Of a stretch of 64,000 bases of DNA, positions 19,379 through 30,905 are shown one piece after another. This stretch comes from Burkholderia sp. PAMC 26561 (GTDB lineage: Bacteria; Pseudomonadota; Gammaproteobacteria; Burkholderiales; Burkholderiaceae). Location: contig NZ_CP014309.1 of assembly GCF_001557535.2 (NCBI RefSeq), positions 310,001 to 374,000 of the forward strand, given 5' to 3'. The notes beneath the pieces are model-generated. The model was not told the origin of the DNA. It saw only the letters and a list, made by a program, of their open reading frames with translations, and searched no databases. Every line of letters begins with the position of its first letter. Within the stretch, counting starts at the first letter, position 1. The position numbers and the translations under genes were made by a program.

Positions 19379-20215
19379 CTAAAACGGCATATCGTCGTCA
19401 CGCGGCGCGGCCAATGACCGCTTCACAATCTTTAGCCATTCCTTCAGTTGCTTGATGTCTTCGAATACGAGCAGGTCATGTTCAAGGGCGTGGAGGCTCT
19501 CCTGCAGCGAGAAGATATCAGAGGCAAGATTGCGCATGATGGTGCCGGGCGACACGTCGATGAAGGGTGGAATTCCGTAGCTGTGCTTGAATCCGTTCTC
19601 GACATGCAGGATTTCGTGGTCGAGTTCACCGACCTGTTCCTTTAGTATCTTGTTGTAGTGTTTCAACCGGTCTTCGCCGATGTTGTTGATGGCGCTTTGG
19701 TCGATCAGGATGAAGAGCGCTGGCTAGTTTTCGGTAGACCTCGCGAATCGATAAGCTGAGCTCTGCCTGCTCCGCTTGTTCTCGTGCCTCTGCAGCGAGT
19801 TGTTTAGGGGTCCTTTTTTCGTTTCGCGCGGCGTTCTATCATCAAACTTGGCGGCAGCTTCACTGTCAAAGTCAGATTCGCTGTAACGGTTGTAAATCGT
19901 CTTAAGCTCCGGATCATCGCTCTCGGCGACCAACTCCCCCGCCAAGTCGCTGATCAGGTCGGCAATCGTGCGCCGCTCGGATTTGGTCAGCCCCTTCATA
20001 TCGTATGTTTGGTCCAGGCGATAAACGAGCTTGGTACGCAAGTCGATGGAAGTTTGCTCAAGGGGCGCGAACTCGCTAAGGTATTTCCGATGGAAGGCAG
20101 GCATTGCAGCCTCCCAGGCACTCAGCCGGGCACGCCGCTTTTCGATCTGCTTGATCAGCGTGTTGAATGCCTTTTGCCCCTTCGACAGATGAGCCTTATT
20201 GTGGTCGGGAGCAAT
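19379..20215 (-). pseudogene. J-domain chaperone-like gene, truncated and internally deleted
   Basis: On the minus strand the frame begins HLSKGQKAFNTLIKQIEKRR and ARLSAWEAAMPAFHRKY, continues through KGLTKSERRTIADLISDLAG and IYNRYSESDFDSEAAA, shifts frame near 19815, and goes on as QLAAEAREQAEQAE, SLSIREVYRKLASALHPD. It then jumps at 19720 to IDQSAINNIGEDRLKHYNKI and finishes at 19379. The HPD of the J domain is present but the rest of the J domain after it is gone. I recall this layout from a Burkholderiales family with a central J domain. The 5' end is cut by a transposase relic, so at least three lesions are present. Confidence 0.75.
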
Positions 20216-20261
20216 GCTGATGGCCCTGAGTCATAGGATGATTTCCGCTGGTCGATGCTAG

Positions 20262-20997
20262 AGAGCGAGCAGCCACTATTTTTCGCTGGCGCTTGAGCAC
20301 GCCGCGTAAGCGCTTGAATTGTTTTGCGTGCGCATAGCCGCCCGCACGACAACGCAGTTGCGGGCCTTCGCGTGCATAAGTCTGTTTGAGTGTGAGTCCG
20401 GCTCGTTGCGCCAGTTGCACAAGCTTGGCACGCGCCACCTCGAGCAGGCGGCTGTCGCTCGGGTAAGCAATGGCTTTCTCCTGCACCGTTGTATCAACAA
20501 TCACGCGTTCGAATTCGGCAGGCGTCACCGCCTTCATCTGCACAGCGGCCGCGATAGTCGTCGCTAGCAATTCCTCGACACCGGCCTCGCCCAAGGCCTG
20601 ACGAAAGCGCACTAAATTGGTTGGATCGCACGGCAGACGCGGCTGAAAGTACTCTTCGCCACAGAAGAACTGGAAGTACACGTCCTGTGCCCAGCGCTCG
20701 CACACCGAGTCGACACTTTCGTTGTATGCATGTTTCAGATACAGCAGACCCACCATCAGCCGCGTGGACAAACGGGGACGTCCTGCGGCACTGACGCCGC
20801 CGGCAAGCTCCAGCGAGTTCACTCCAAACAAATCCACCGCTTCGCTCACCCGGCCCGTCGCGTGAACGCCGCTCTAAAATCGGCGCGAGCGTCGCTTCGA
20901 TCGACGCCCACGACATCCTCGTCGCCAACACAGCGAGCGGGTGACGAAGATCAATCATCGAGTCCAGGCGACTACGAAAAAAATCAGGCGTGCTCAT
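20262..20997 (-). pseudogene. IS5-type transposase, frameshifted and 3'-truncated
   Basis: Starts at 20997 with DFFRSRLDSMIDLRHPLAVL and SWASIEATLAPILERR, shifts frame near 20870, and continues AVDLFGVNSLELAGG, GRPRLSTRLMVGLLYLKHAY and NLVRFRQALGEAGVEELL. The first catalytic aspartate is in RVIVDTTVQEKAI. Homology ends at LRGVLKRQRKIV near 20280, where it runs into the J-domain relic, so the rest of the DDE core is lost. Confidence 0.8.
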
Positions 20998-21925
20998 CGG
21001 CGACCGCTCCGAAACTCCCAGGATGTTAATCAGATCGATATTCTTTCTGGGAGTTGTGTTACTAACCAACTAACTGCATTGCCTAACCCAGCGGAGCCTC
21101 ACGTACTTTCTGCAAGGCTGACTACTTATGGTTTGACGAAGCAAGCGCACGAGAATCGTTGACGCGGTATTCCAGTATTTTTTTGCCCCGGCACACGGGC
21201 GTGGGGCAAGACCTTTAAAAAAAGCCCGGCCACGACGGCCAATGGCTAAAACCTTGGCGCAGAAGGTTTCGATTGATATTCTTCTTATACGATGCGCTTT
21301 TTTTTGATGAACGGTTGGAAAATAAGCGAATCGGAAAATTAACTGAAAAACGGTGTAGCGAGAAAGAATAGGTTGCCTCACAGAAGCACCGCGCCACTAA
21401 AGCTGTAAATTGGAGATGCATTCAGACCAGTCCGCGCCCATTGGGGTGCTCTTTATCACCGGCGGGCACCCCAGTTCAGAATGCACCCTCATAACCTAAC
21501 GCTAATGGACGGCTAGACGGTCGTGATGGGGTTTGTGCGCAGCTATTGTGGGCTTAGTGTGCTAAATGGCAGATTACGTCGAACCCTCTCACATTCGTCA
21601 AATTCTGAAAACCTCAGCCATTGAAAATGAAAACCCTTGGTATACCTGCTGCAATCCCTTTTATGGTCGTTAACAACGAGATACCTAAGGCAATAATATT
21701 GGGGTCCGATTGAAAAAACGGCTGTATGCCTGCGCGCTGATATCAAATCAAGTTGAGATGAAATTTTGCCTGGAATTAAAGGGCCAGTACTGTGAGGACA
21801 AATTAAAAAAATTAATTGCATCTGGCATTTTACGACGATTCTTTGATCAAGATCAAAGTAAGACATTAACTACTAGACCCGTCCAGATTTTGGATCATCT
21901 AAATATTTTTAACTTCGGAACGTTT
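20998..21925. other. intergenic region before the chemoreceptor gene
   Basis: About 900 bases with no recognisable gene. The last 200 are AT-rich and include the in-frame extension of the chemoreceptor frame back to 21710, which looks non-coding. I found no convincing sigma-28 promoter. Confidence 0.45.
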
Positions 21926-23647
21926 ATGACTATCAGGAAACGGCTCATCTTCACGCTGGGCGTCGCGCTTTTCGCTTTGATTGTAGTGGGGGGCTTCGGT
22001 CTTTGGCGGCTCAGTCAGGCGCAGCAGCGTTTCGAATATGTTCAGGTGAATATTATCCCGAGCGTCAAAGAGATCAATGCTGCGAAGGATAACGTCAGTA
22101 GCCTGCGCCGACTGGCTTACATATACTTGGTGAGTGCTGATAAGACCACCCGTGCCTCGACGGAGCAGGAATTTGCCAAGATGGATAAGAGTGTCGATCA
22201 GCACCTTGCGACCTACGAACGGGACGACATCTCTGATGACACTGACCGGAAACTCCTGCAGGCAGACAAGGCAGCGTTCGCGACCTACCTGCTATTACGG
22301 ACAAGCTTCTTCGACAATATGCGGGCGGGCGACACGGATGATGCCAAGTCGATGATTGCGAATGGTGGCGTGCTGAGCAATGCATCCAATGCCCTCAAGA
22401 CGGCCTTCGATAGTCATAACGATTACAACGAAAAACTCAGCCATGATCTGCGCGAAGCGAACGATGCAGCCAGCTCAAACGCTTTCTGGCTGATGGTTTC
22501 GTTCATTGTGATTGCGGTGGTCCTGAGCGCAGGCTTGGGCGTTCTGCTGCTACGCACGTTGATGCGTGCGTTGGGGGCCGAGCCCGATGTGTTGAGAGAG
22601 GTCACGCAGCGCGTTGCCAGCGGCGACTTGAGTCCTGTGCCGGGCGCGCATCAAGCACCTGCGGGCAGTGTGCTGGCGTCCATGGGCGAGATGCAAGGAA
22701 GTCTGGTCAAGCTGATCGGTCAGGTTCGCAGCGCTGCCGAGAGCATTGCAAGCGGGTCGAGCCAGATCGCGGCAGGCAACGTGGATCTGTCTTCGCGCAC
22801 CGAAGAACAAGCGGCGGCACTGGAAGAAACGGCAGCCAGCATGGAAGAACTCACTTCGGCTGTGAAGCAGAATTCCGAAAGCGCGCAACAGGCCAGCGGG
22901 CTGGCAGCTACTGCATCAAGCGTGGCTCAGAAAGGCAATGCGGTCGTCAGCCAGGTAGTCGCTACGATGGCAGACATCAATCAAAGCTCAACCAAGATTG
23001 GGGATATAACTGGGATTATTGAAGGGATCGCGTTCCAAACCAACATTTTGGCGTTGAACGCGGCAGTTGAAGCAGCACGCGCCGGTGAACAGGGACGGGG
23101 GTTCGCTGTCGTAGCCAGCGAAGTGCGTAATCTGGCACAACGCTCATCGAGTGCCGCCAAGGACATCAAGGACTTGATTGCGACGTCGGGACAAAAGGTC
23201 CGGGATGGCTCGGTGCTGGCCGAGGACGCCGGCAAAACGATGGCCGAAGTGACTCAAGCAGTCGCGCGCGTAACCGACATCATGCAAGAGATCGCAGCGG
23301 CCTCCGGGGAACAAAGTCGCGGGATCGAGCAGGTCAATCAGGCCATTACGCAGATGGACGAAGTGACGCAACAAAACGCGGCGCTCGTGGAAGAAGCAGC
23401 GGCCGCTTCGCAATCCCTGGAAGATCAGGGTCGGCAATTAAACGAATCGATTTCCTTCTTTCGTCTTGATGGAGCGGCGTCGCACGGGCACGCCTTGAGC
23501 GCACCGGTACGCACCACGCTTGCCAAGCGTCCAAGCCCGTCGAGCCTCAAGCGCAGCTCGATCGCGACCAAGCGGCCCACCGCACCTGCTAGCCTCGCCC
23601 CTACTAGGCAAGCCGCGCCTGAGACGGCCGCGTGGGAAACGTTTTGA
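21926..23647 (+). CDS. methyl-accepting chemotaxis protein
   Basis: A 573-residue Tsr/Tar-type receptor. TM1 (about 7-29), a four-helix-bundle periplasmic domain, TM2 (about 186-208), HAMP, then the cytoplasmic coiled-coil with methylation helices ([19 protein letters not shown], and [16 protein letters not shown]) and the hairpin tip [19 protein letters not shown]. It ends in AAWETF, close to the NWETF tether that binds CheR/CheB. I start it at 21926 (MTIRKRLIF), which gives a normal N-terminus; the frame is open back to 21710. CheW follows 35 bases later, so the two form an operon. The ligand is unknown. Confidence 0.93.
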   Translation: MTIRKRLIFTLGVALFALIVVGGFGLWRLSQAQQRFEYVQVNIIPSVKEINAAKDNVSSLRRLAYIYLVSADKTTRASTEQEFAKMDKSVDQHLATYERDDISDDTDRKLLQADKAAFATYLLLRTSFFDNMRAGDTDDAKSMIANGGVLSNASNALKTAFDSHNDYNEKLSHDLREANDAASSNAFWLMVSFIVIAVVLSAGLGVLLLRTLMRALGAEPDVLREVTQRVASGDLSPVPGAHQAPAGSVLASMGEMQGSLVKLIGQVRSAAESIASGSSQIAAGNVDLSSRTEEQAAALEETAASMEELTSAVKQNSESAQQASGLAATASSVAQKGNAVVSQVVATMADINQSSTKIGDITGIIEGIAFQTNILALNAAVEAARAGEQGRGFAVVASEVRNLAQRSSSAAKDIKDLIATSGQKVRDGSVLAEDAGKTMAEVTQAVARVTDIMQEIAAASGEQSRGIEQVNQAITQMDEVTQQNAALVEEAAAASQSLEDQGRQLNESISFFRLDGAASHGHALSAPVRTTLAKRPSPSSLKRSSIATKRPTAPASLAPTRQAAPETAAWETF

Positions 23648-23682
23648 ACCTGGCTAACAATGCATACACGGAGGACCCGATC

Positions 23683-24240
23683 ATGGAAGCGATTCAAGAG
23701 AGCGTCAGCGCCGCAACGGCGTCGGCAGTGTCCTCCGCGCAAGCGGGGGAACAGCCCCAGGTGGCTGCGTCCCACACGGCTGGCGAGTTCCTGATTTTTA
23801 ATCTGGGGGCCGAGGAGTACGGCATCGAGATCCTGCACGTTCAGGAGATTCGCTCGTATGACCCCCCGACCAGCATCGCAAACGCCCCTGCTTTTATCAA
23901 AGGGGTGATCAATCTACGGGGCGTTATCACCCCGATCCTGGATCTGAGGATCAAATTTAATCTCAAGTCGGTGAAATACGATGAGCTTACCGTCGTCATT
24001 GTGGTGAATGTCGGCAAGCGTGTCGTCGGCGTCGTGGTGGATTCAGTCAGCGACGTACTCGCTTTGGATAGCGGGCAGATTAGCCCCGTTCCGGAACTCA
24101 GCGCCGCAGCCGATGTTGGCTTCATCACGGGTATCGGTTCGGCGCCTGGCGTCGGTCATGAACGGATGCTTATTCTCGTCGATATCGACAACTTGATTTC
24201 TTCGGCAGATGTTGGCTTGCCCGAGATGGAATTGCATTGA
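23683..24240 (+). CDS. cheW: chemotaxis coupling protein CheW
   Basis: A 185-residue CheW. A flexible N-terminus of 40 residues precedes the CheW fold: [19 protein letters not shown], then [23 protein letters not shown] and [12 protein letters not shown]. It links chemoreceptors to the CheA kinase. The ATG at 23683 is preceded by GGAGG. It lies directly downstream of an MCP with no cheA in the window, so it probably joins an array encoded elsewhere. A near-identical but broken copy lies at 30383 and a C-terminal scrap at 25762. Confidence 0.93.
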   Translation: MEAIQESVSAATASAVSSAQAGEQPQVAASHTAGEFLIFNLGAEEYGIEILHVQEIRSYDPPTSIANAPAFIKGVINLRGVITPILDLRIKFNLKSVKYDELTVVIVVNVGKRVVGVVVDSVSDVLALDSGQISPVPELSAAADVGFITGIGSAPGVGHERMLILVDIDNLISSADVGLPEMELH

Positions 24241-24258
24241 GCGTATAGGTTTGGACTG

Positions 24259-24283
24259 GCTTGGGGACGAAGCGTCCCCAAGC
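24259..24283 (+). terminator. hairpin after cheW
   Basis: An 11-base perfect stem (GCTTGGGGACG with CGTCCCCAAGC) around an AAG loop, 19 bases after the cheW stop. No T-run follows, so it may be a weak terminator or a stabilising 3' hairpin. The paralogous copy at 30906 keeps the pairing with a compensated C-G to T-A change. Confidence 0.6.
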
Positions 24284-24496
24284 ATCTTCGCGACAGCCCA
24301 GAGGAACGCGTAGGGCCGTCTTGCCGGTTGACGTTCCCATCACAGCCTGATGGCCCAGCTTTCTACCGAGAAGACGCCAGGCTCCGAGTTTAAGCCGCCG
24401 CGTCACATAGTGCGCTTAAGGTTCCCGGACTTGTCAGCGTGAAGGGTGTTCGCCCGTGGCACTGGCGATATGCGATGTGTACTGCGTGGAACGGAT

Positions 24497-25699
24497 ATGG
24501 AAAATGATGTGTTTGTGGCCCGTCAGCCGATATTGGATCGGCGCGGTGCGGTCGTCGCGCAGGAGCTTCTCTTTCGCGATTGCCGGAGCGGCGTGGCGGG
24601 TATTCACGACGGCTTCGCATGCACCACGATGGTGGTGAAACGCGTCTTAGGGGTCGTTGGAATCGAGTCGGTGCTCGGCGACGTGGAAGGCTTTCTGAAT
24701 TGTACCGACGAGTTCCTGTTTTCTGACCTGATCAACCTGCTGCCCGCTTCCCGGTTTGTCCTGGAAGTGTTGGAGGATACGGAACTGACGCCCGAATTAG
24801 GCGCGCGATGCGATGCGCTGCGTCAGGTCGGCTTCCGCATCGCTCTAGACGACGTCCGCGAGATCACGCCAGCTTTGAGCGAGTTCCTGACCCACGTTGA
24901 CATCGTCAAGCTCGACTGGCCGTACATTGCAATGGGCGAGGTCGCGGCCATGGTCGTTCAGCTCAAGCGCGCCGGGAAACTGGTGCTCGCAGAAAAGGTG
25001 GAGCAACGCACCGAACACGAAGCTGCCATGCGCGCCGGGTGCGATCTGTTTCAGGGTTTTTATTTTGCCAAGCCGCAATTGTTGGCTGTGAAAAGATCCC
25101 ATTTATCTTTCGGATCGGTACTTCGTGTGCTTCAGTTGCTGACGGACGAAGCGAGTGACGCTGACTTGGAGCAAGCGCTGAAAAATGCGCCAACGCTCGT
25201 TGTCCAGTTACTTCGCTTGGCCAATAGCAGCACTCGGCCTCAGGCGCGCGGGACACCCATCACCTCGATCAGGCAGGCACTTTCCGTCGTCGGCAGCCGG
25301 CAGTTGATGCGGTGGTGCTGTCTCCTCTTGTACGGAAGCGCAACTAGCCTATCCTCGGAGATCGATCCGCTCGTGCGACTCGTTGAGCGGCGAGCGGGCT
25401 TCATGGAATTGGCGGCCCAGGAATTGACGCCTGCAGATGACCGCTTTCGGCAAGCGGCCTATCTGTCGGGCATGCTTTCGTTAGCGCACGTTTCGCAGGG
25501 TGTCGATGTAAAGGCCTTCGTCACGGACTTGCCTGTGGGCGCGACGATTCAGACGGCGATCATCGATCATCACGGAAAATTGGGGAACTTGCTTTCGATT
25601 GCTGAGCACCTTGAGGCGGGGCGTTACGACACTGCGCTAGAGCAAAGCCACGCGCTTGGTGCTGCGTTTGCGGCGAAGCTTCCTGTGCTGATGTCGTGA
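24497..25699 (+). CDS. EAL-HDOD (YuxH-type) signalling protein
   Basis: A 400-residue YuxH-family protein. The first 190 residues form an EAL-like domain whose signature is changed to QELL (VVAQELLFRD) and whose DDFG motif reads LDDVRE, so catalysis is unlikely, though cyclic-di-GMP binding remains possible. The C-terminal 200 residues are an HDOD domain (NAPTLVVQLLRLANSS, IRQALSVVGSRQLMRW). Such proteins act as signalling scaffolds. The ATG at 24497 follows GGAACGG; an earlier in-frame start at 24446 is possible but the added residues do not look like part of the fold. Confidence 0.88.
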   Translation: MENDVFVARQPILDRRGAVVAQELLFRDCRSGVAGIHDGFACTTMVVKRVLGVVGIESVLGDVEGFLNCTDEFLFSDLINLLPASRFVLEVLEDTELTPELGARCDALRQVGFRIALDDVREITPALSEFLTHVDIVKLDWPYIAMGEVAAMVVQLKRAGKLVLAEKVEQRTEHEAAMRAGCDLFQGFYFAKPQLLAVKRSHLSFGSVLRVLQLLTDEASDADLEQALKNAPTLVVQLLRLANSSTRPQARGTPITSIRQALSVVGSRQLMRWCCLLLYGSATSLSSEIDPLVRLVERRAGFMELAAQELTPADDRFRQAAYLSGMLSLAHVSQGVDVKAFVTDLPVGATIQTAIIDHHGKLGNLLSIAEHLEAGRYDTALEQSHALGAAFAAKLPVLMS

Positions 25700-25761
25700 C
25701 TGCTGGACACGAGTCTCATCCACCGGATTGGCTCGACCGTGATCGTCGGGTCAGGGCAAAT

Positions 25762-25863
25762 ATGATCCTCGTCGATATCGAGGTGCTGGTCGGTTTCGCG
25801 GACATTGGCGTTGCCGAACACCGCGAATTTATAAGTGTGTGCCGTCACATGGATTGGACTTAA
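25762..25863 (+). pseudogene. CheW C-terminal fragment
   Basis: Thirty-three codons beginning MILVDIEVLVGFADIGVAEH, which match the CheW ending [20 protein letters not shown]. No CheW sequence precedes it. It lies just after the EAL-HDOD gene and is the third CheW-related sequence in 5 kb. Confidence 0.55.
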
Positions 25864-26354
25864 AGTAGGCAATCAAAAGGATGACTGTAACCGAGACGAG
25901 AAGTACTGCGATGCATACCTGCGAGCTTGACTGGAGCAAGGCCAGGCGCTGGCGCCACGCTGTTCCGCCAGCGCGCCGATGCCTTGATACTGTACTCGGG
26001 TGCGACCGAGACGCTGAGGGACGCGGCTCTTAACGTACAGCGGCGGGCGCAGTTCCGCGATCCCTAGATTCTGGGGACGTGCAATGGAACGGGAAACCGG
26101 TTTCAGCCATGGTCGTGAATCGCTGCGTGCCGGATCACGTCGCCAAGATGAGTACATGCCATCGGGATTCTTCCCATGGAGAGAATTTGCAATATGCCGT
26201 TAAAGGCATTACGGGCGCTCTTCTGACGTGCGCATTTCGCTAACCCGGCTTTGGGGCCTCAAAGAATGATTTTTCATATTGCTTACTCGTCGTCCCGACG
26301 CGCGATCGACCTGGTGCCATGGTCGATTGTCGATTTCGGTGCGCGCGCGGAACC
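25864..26354. other. intergenic region
   Basis: About 490 bases between the CheW scrap and the PAS-GGDEF-EAL gene. I see no gene or clear element. Confidence 0.45.
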
Positions 26355-28237
26355 ATGATGACTGCGCCTACTCTGCATTTTCGCAGTGCCAAACCAGCGG
26401 TTGTCGATACGACGGGCGCGCCTTCCAACGCCTTCGAACACACCCTGCTGCGTGCGCTTGCCGAGAACGTACCGCATCGCATCTATGCGAAGGATTTGGA
26501 GGGCCGGTTCACCTTCGCCAACGGGGCAGTGGCACGGGGCATGGGCGTGTCGAACCCCGACGAGTTGCTTGGAAAGACGGATTTCGATTTCTATCCGCTC
26601 GGACTGGCGAGCGTCTACTACCAACAGGAACAAGAAGTTTTAAGACACGGGCGCCCGCTCCTTAACTCCGAAGAGCACGCCAGATACCTCTTGCTCGACG
26701 AAGAAGCCTGGCTGATTACGACCAAGGTAGCAGTGCGCGACGACGCCGGCCGGATCGTCGGGCTTGTGGGCATCAACTACGAGGTCACTACGCAAAAGGC
26801 CGCCGAAGTGGCGCTGCAAGCTGCTCACGCGCAGGCGGCGGAGGCGGCAATCCGCCTGCAGGCCACCGTTGCACGGCTGGATCTCGAAATAAAAGAGCGG
26901 CAACGCTTCGAACAGGAGCTGCGCCGCCAAGCGATGCACGATACGCTCACCGGTCTGCCAAACCGGGCGCTGTTAATGGACCGGATTGAACAGGCGATCA
27001 CGCTCGCGCAGCGCTGCGATCACTCGCTCACGCTGCTGTTCCTCGATCTCGACCGGTTCAAGCTCGTCAACGATAGCCTCGGCCACGCTGCCGGCGACGA
27101 ACTGCTACGGGTCGTGACGCGGCGGATCCGCCGCTTGGTGCGCTCAGGCGACACGTTCGCTCGCCTTGGTGGCGACGAATTTGTCCTGTTGCTGCGCACT
27201 CCCATGTCTGCCAACGCGCTCGCAGACTTGACCATCCGTCTCTCACGAGTTGTCGCCAAGCCGGTGCGAGTCGCTGACCACGAGGTGTCCGTCACATGCA
27301 GTCTGGGCTACAGCGTCTATCCGCAGGACGGGGAGGATGCGACGACCTTGCTTAAGCGTGCCGACGCCGCGATGTACGGCGCCAAAGAAGACGGTGGAAA
27401 CCGAGTGCGGCGCTACACGCCTGAGCTGACCTCGCACGCCGGCGAGCGACTGGATGTCGAAACTCAGTTAAAGCAGGCACTACACCGCGGCGAGTTCCTG
27501 TTGCACTACCAGCCGCAGATCGAGATCGCCAGTGGGCGCATTGTCGGCGTAGAGGCGTAGAGGCGTTGGTGCGCTGGCAGCATCCCACGCGCGGATTGGT
27601 GCCTCCGATGGAATTCATCCCGATTGCAGAAGAGTTGGGGCGGATCGAGCAGATCGGCGAATGGGTGCTGCGCACGGCTTGCGCCCAGGCGGCTGCGTGG
27701 CAGCGCAGCGGATTGCCGGCTCTGCGCATGGCTATCAACGTATCGGCGCGCCAGTTCCATAATCCCGCGCTGGAATCGGTCGTTGCGCAGGTGCTCGCCG
27801 AGCACGGGATCGCCGCCGAGCAGCTGGAACTGGAGATCACGGAGAGTCTGTCGATGAAGAACCCGGAAGAGAGCATTCGCATCCTCGCTAGCTTCAAAGC
27901 GCTTGGCATCAGCATTGCGATCGACGACTTCGGCACCGGCTACTCCAACCTGGCGTACCTGTGCCAATTCCCTGTGCGTCGCATCAAGCTAGACCGTGCG
28001 TTCGTTTGCGCGCTCGGCTCACAATCGAGCAGCCACGTTATCGTCGAGGCAATTGTCGCGATGGCCCACAAACTGGATTTATTGGTCGTCGCTGAGGGAG
28101 TCGAGACCGCCGAGCAGCGCGACCAACTGCTGCGCTACGGCTGCGACGAGCTGCAGGGCTACTGGTTTTCGCGACCAGTCGACGCCGATACGTTCGGGGC
28201 TCTCCTGCAAAAGCAAACTTGGATTGGGACGTGTTAA
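26355..28237 (+). pseudogene. PAS-GGDEF-EAL protein split by an 8-bp tandem duplication
   Basis: Two frames make one protein of about 625 residues. The first part (to the stop at 27560) has a PAS domain (HRIYAKDLEGRFTFANG), a coiled coil and a complete GGDEF domain (MHDTLTGLPNRALL, FARLGGDEFVLLL). It stops within the EAL signature at GVEA. The second part continues as LVRWQHPTRGLVPP with a complete EAL domain (IDDFGTGYSNL, VVAEGVET). The break is a repeat of GTAGAGGC at 27549-27556 and 27557-27564; removing one copy restores GVEALVRW. As written, only the cyclase half would be made from the first start. The start at 26355 is a choice over 26319. Confidence 0.9.
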
Positions 28238-28667
28238 TACATGGCTGCACCCCGGTTCCTACCCGTTGCTGAATGAAACTTCATAAAAAACGGTGGTCGG
28301 GAACTGACTGCGGATTAACGATAATTGATCCAGATCAACGAACGGAGCAATTAAGGTAGCGTTCTATTGCGCTGTTTAATTTTTATCCAGTAATTATAAT
28401 TCGGATACGAATATGACGGTTTTCGCGCAATTGAAGTGCATTTTCTTCCAAATTTGAGATCACACACGCCGTGCTAATAAGGCCGAATTCCAATCGCCCC
28501 TATAGGTCGCTATTTGTACAAAGTTAATTTATAAAATTTATTTAAGTAACGTTTTATCTGGCCGTTAAACAACTTAGTGCGCAAGCGTAGCGACTCTCGG
28601 CTAAATCGAGCAGTGTTGAATCCCAACCACGAGTCACCAAACGTTGTGACAACGGAAACAAATACAA
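28238..28667. other. AT-rich intergenic region
   Basis: About 430 bases, clearly AT-richer than the surrounding coding sequence, ahead of the second chemoreceptor. It holds no gene I can recognise and probably contains that gene's promoter. Confidence 0.5.
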
Positions 28668-30376
28668 ATGACTCTCCACAACTTTACGGTTCGCGCGAAA
28701 CTTGCGTGGGCATTCGGTATCCTGACGCTGCTGGTCATGATTGTCTCCGGGATCTCGTTGAAATCGTTAAGCAGCGCTGATGACCGATTTTCAAGCTATG
28801 TCAATGGCTTTGAAGCTCGGGTTAAAATGGCTGAAAGCGTTCGAACAGCCATTGATCGCCGAACTATAGCGGCTCGCAATCTGGTACTCGTGACCGGGGA
28901 CGCAGACCTAGAAGTAGAAAAGGCTGCGGTTATGAAGGCCGACGAGGACGTGAAATCTCGCTTGCAAAAATTCGACGAACTGGTCGCAACAAATCCCGAT
29001 GTTCCCTAAAAAGTGCGGACTCTCGCCGCAGCGATTGATCATGTTAAAAGCGCATATTGGTCCCGTGGCGCGAGACATCGTGAGACTTGCCCTTGACCAC
29101 AAGCATGACGAAGCAATCATCAAAATGAACAATGAGTGCCGCCCCCTTCTTGTGGCGCTGGTGAAAGCCACGGAGGATTATCAAGATTACGCACGTACTC
29201 GGACAGCACAAAAAATTGAAGAATCAACGGATGACTACAACAGTCAGGAGAAATCTGCTGTTGGGTATCTGCGTCAGTGCATTGCTGCTCGGCACAACTA
29301 TCGCCTTTCTTATCACACGGTCTATTGTTTCGCCTATTCGACAGGCAGTACTGATTGCACAGGCCATTGCAAAAGGTGATTTAACGACCCAAATTACCGC
29401 CACTGGAAAAGACGAAACGAGTCAATTGCTTGTCGCGCTTCGTGAGATGAATGACGGCCTCGCAGAGGTTGTGGGCCGGGTGCGAAGCAGTAGCGAAAGC
29501 GTTGCGACCGGGTCGGCCGAGATTGCAGCAGGCAACATCGATCTCAGCCAGCGTACCGAAGAACAAGCTGCCTCGCTTGAGGAAACTGCGGCGAGCATGG
29601 AAGAGCTGACGGCTACCGTTAAGCAAAACGCCGAAAATGCCGCCCAGGGAAACCGGCTTGCACTGAGCGCTTCGGATGTCGCCACGCGCGGCGGAGAGGT
29701 TGTAGGTCGAGTGGTTCACACGATGCGCGAAATTACGACCAGTTCCGAGAAGGTCGCCGAGATCATCGCAGTCATTGAGGGCATTGCCTTCCAAACGAAT
29801 ATTCTTGCGTTAAACGCAGCAGTCGAAGCCGCAAGAGCCGGAGAACAAGGCCGGGGCTTTGCTGTCGTAGCAGGTGAAGTTCGTACGCTCGCACAACGAA
29901 GCGCTTCGGCTGCAAAAGAAATTAAAGACCTTATTGGGCAGTCGGTCGAACGCGTCAAATTTGGGTCAGCTCTTGTCGATGAAGCGGCCACCACAATCAA
30001 TGAAGTCGTCGTCTCGGTCAAGCGCGTGACGGACCTCATGGGTGAGATTACTGCGGCATCAAGCGAACAACACACAGGTATTGAACAAGTCAACCAGGCC
30101 GTGATGCAAATGGACGAAGTCACTCAGCAAAACGCCGCACTCGTGGAAGAAGCGTCTGCGGCGGCTCAATCGATGGCTGCGCAGTCCTCGACGCTAAAAG
30201 AGTTGGTTTCCACCTTCAGGCTGCATCAATCGCTCGGAGAGCCAGTACTGGAGATGGCGAATGAAAGCATACAGGTTCGCCGTCCTAAGTCATCGAAAAA
30301 CGGCCTCACTTCGGGAAAGAAGATCCTGGCACAGCCATTGGTTGGCAAAGCCGACGCAAATTGGCAAGCTTTCTAA
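28668..30376 (+). pseudogene. methyl-accepting chemotaxis protein, broken
   Basis: The 5' part (TVRAKLAWAFGILTLLVMIV, then a four-helix-bundle domain) ends at a TAA at 29007-29009. The frame resumes KVRTLAAAIDHVKSAYW, then shifts twice (about 29060 and 29230). From there [19 protein letters not shown] is TM2 and the HAMP start, and the signalling domain is complete ([35 protein letters not shown]) to the tail ANWQAF. A shorter product from 29216 would have one membrane segment and no sensor domain. It is a paralogue of the receptor at 21926, also followed by a CheW copy. Confidence 0.88.
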
Positions 30377-30382
30377 CACCGA

Positions 30383-30895
30383 ATGAATTGGTGCATGTGC
30401 GAAGTCCTGTTTTCGCCGCGCGCGGGCGGAGAGTTTCTGATTTTTAACCTAGTAGGGGCCGGGGAGTACGGTATCAAGATCCTGCGCGTTCAGAAGATTC
30501 GCTCGTATGCCCCCCCGACCAGCATCGCAAACGCCCCTGCTTTCATTAAATGGGTGATCAATCTACGAGGCGTTATTACCCCGATCCAGGATCTGTGGAT
30601 CAAATTTAATCTCAAGTGAGTGAGATATGACGAACTTACCGTCGTCATTGTTGTGAATGCTGGTAGCGTGTCGTTAGCGTTGTTGTTGGATTCGGTCAGC
30701 GACGTACTGGCGCTGGATCGAGCCCAGATCCGCCCCGTTCCAGAACTCAGCGCCGCAGCCAAAGTTGGCTTCATCACGAGTATAGGTTCGGCACCCGGCG
30801 ACGGTCATGAAAGGATGCTCATTCTCGTCGATATCGAACTTGATATCCTCCGCGGAGGTTGGCTTGCCCGCGATGGAATTGCATTGAACCTATAG
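30383..30895 (+). pseudogene. cheW copy, inactivated
   Basis: Strongly similar at DNA level to cheW at 23683, including [31 protein letters not shown] and [13 protein letters not shown] at 30617-30619 ends the first frame, and the normal N-terminal region is missing. The downstream half reads [14 protein letters not shown] and SVSDVLALD with many substitutions. The MCP-cheW pair here mirrors the pair at 21.9-24.2 kb. Confidence 0.88.
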
Positions 30896-30905
30896 GTCTG
30901 AATTC

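Noticed and set aside
21710..21925. N-terminal extension of the first chemoreceptor
   Set aside because: AT-rich and without a ribosome site; start at 21926 gives a normal TM1.
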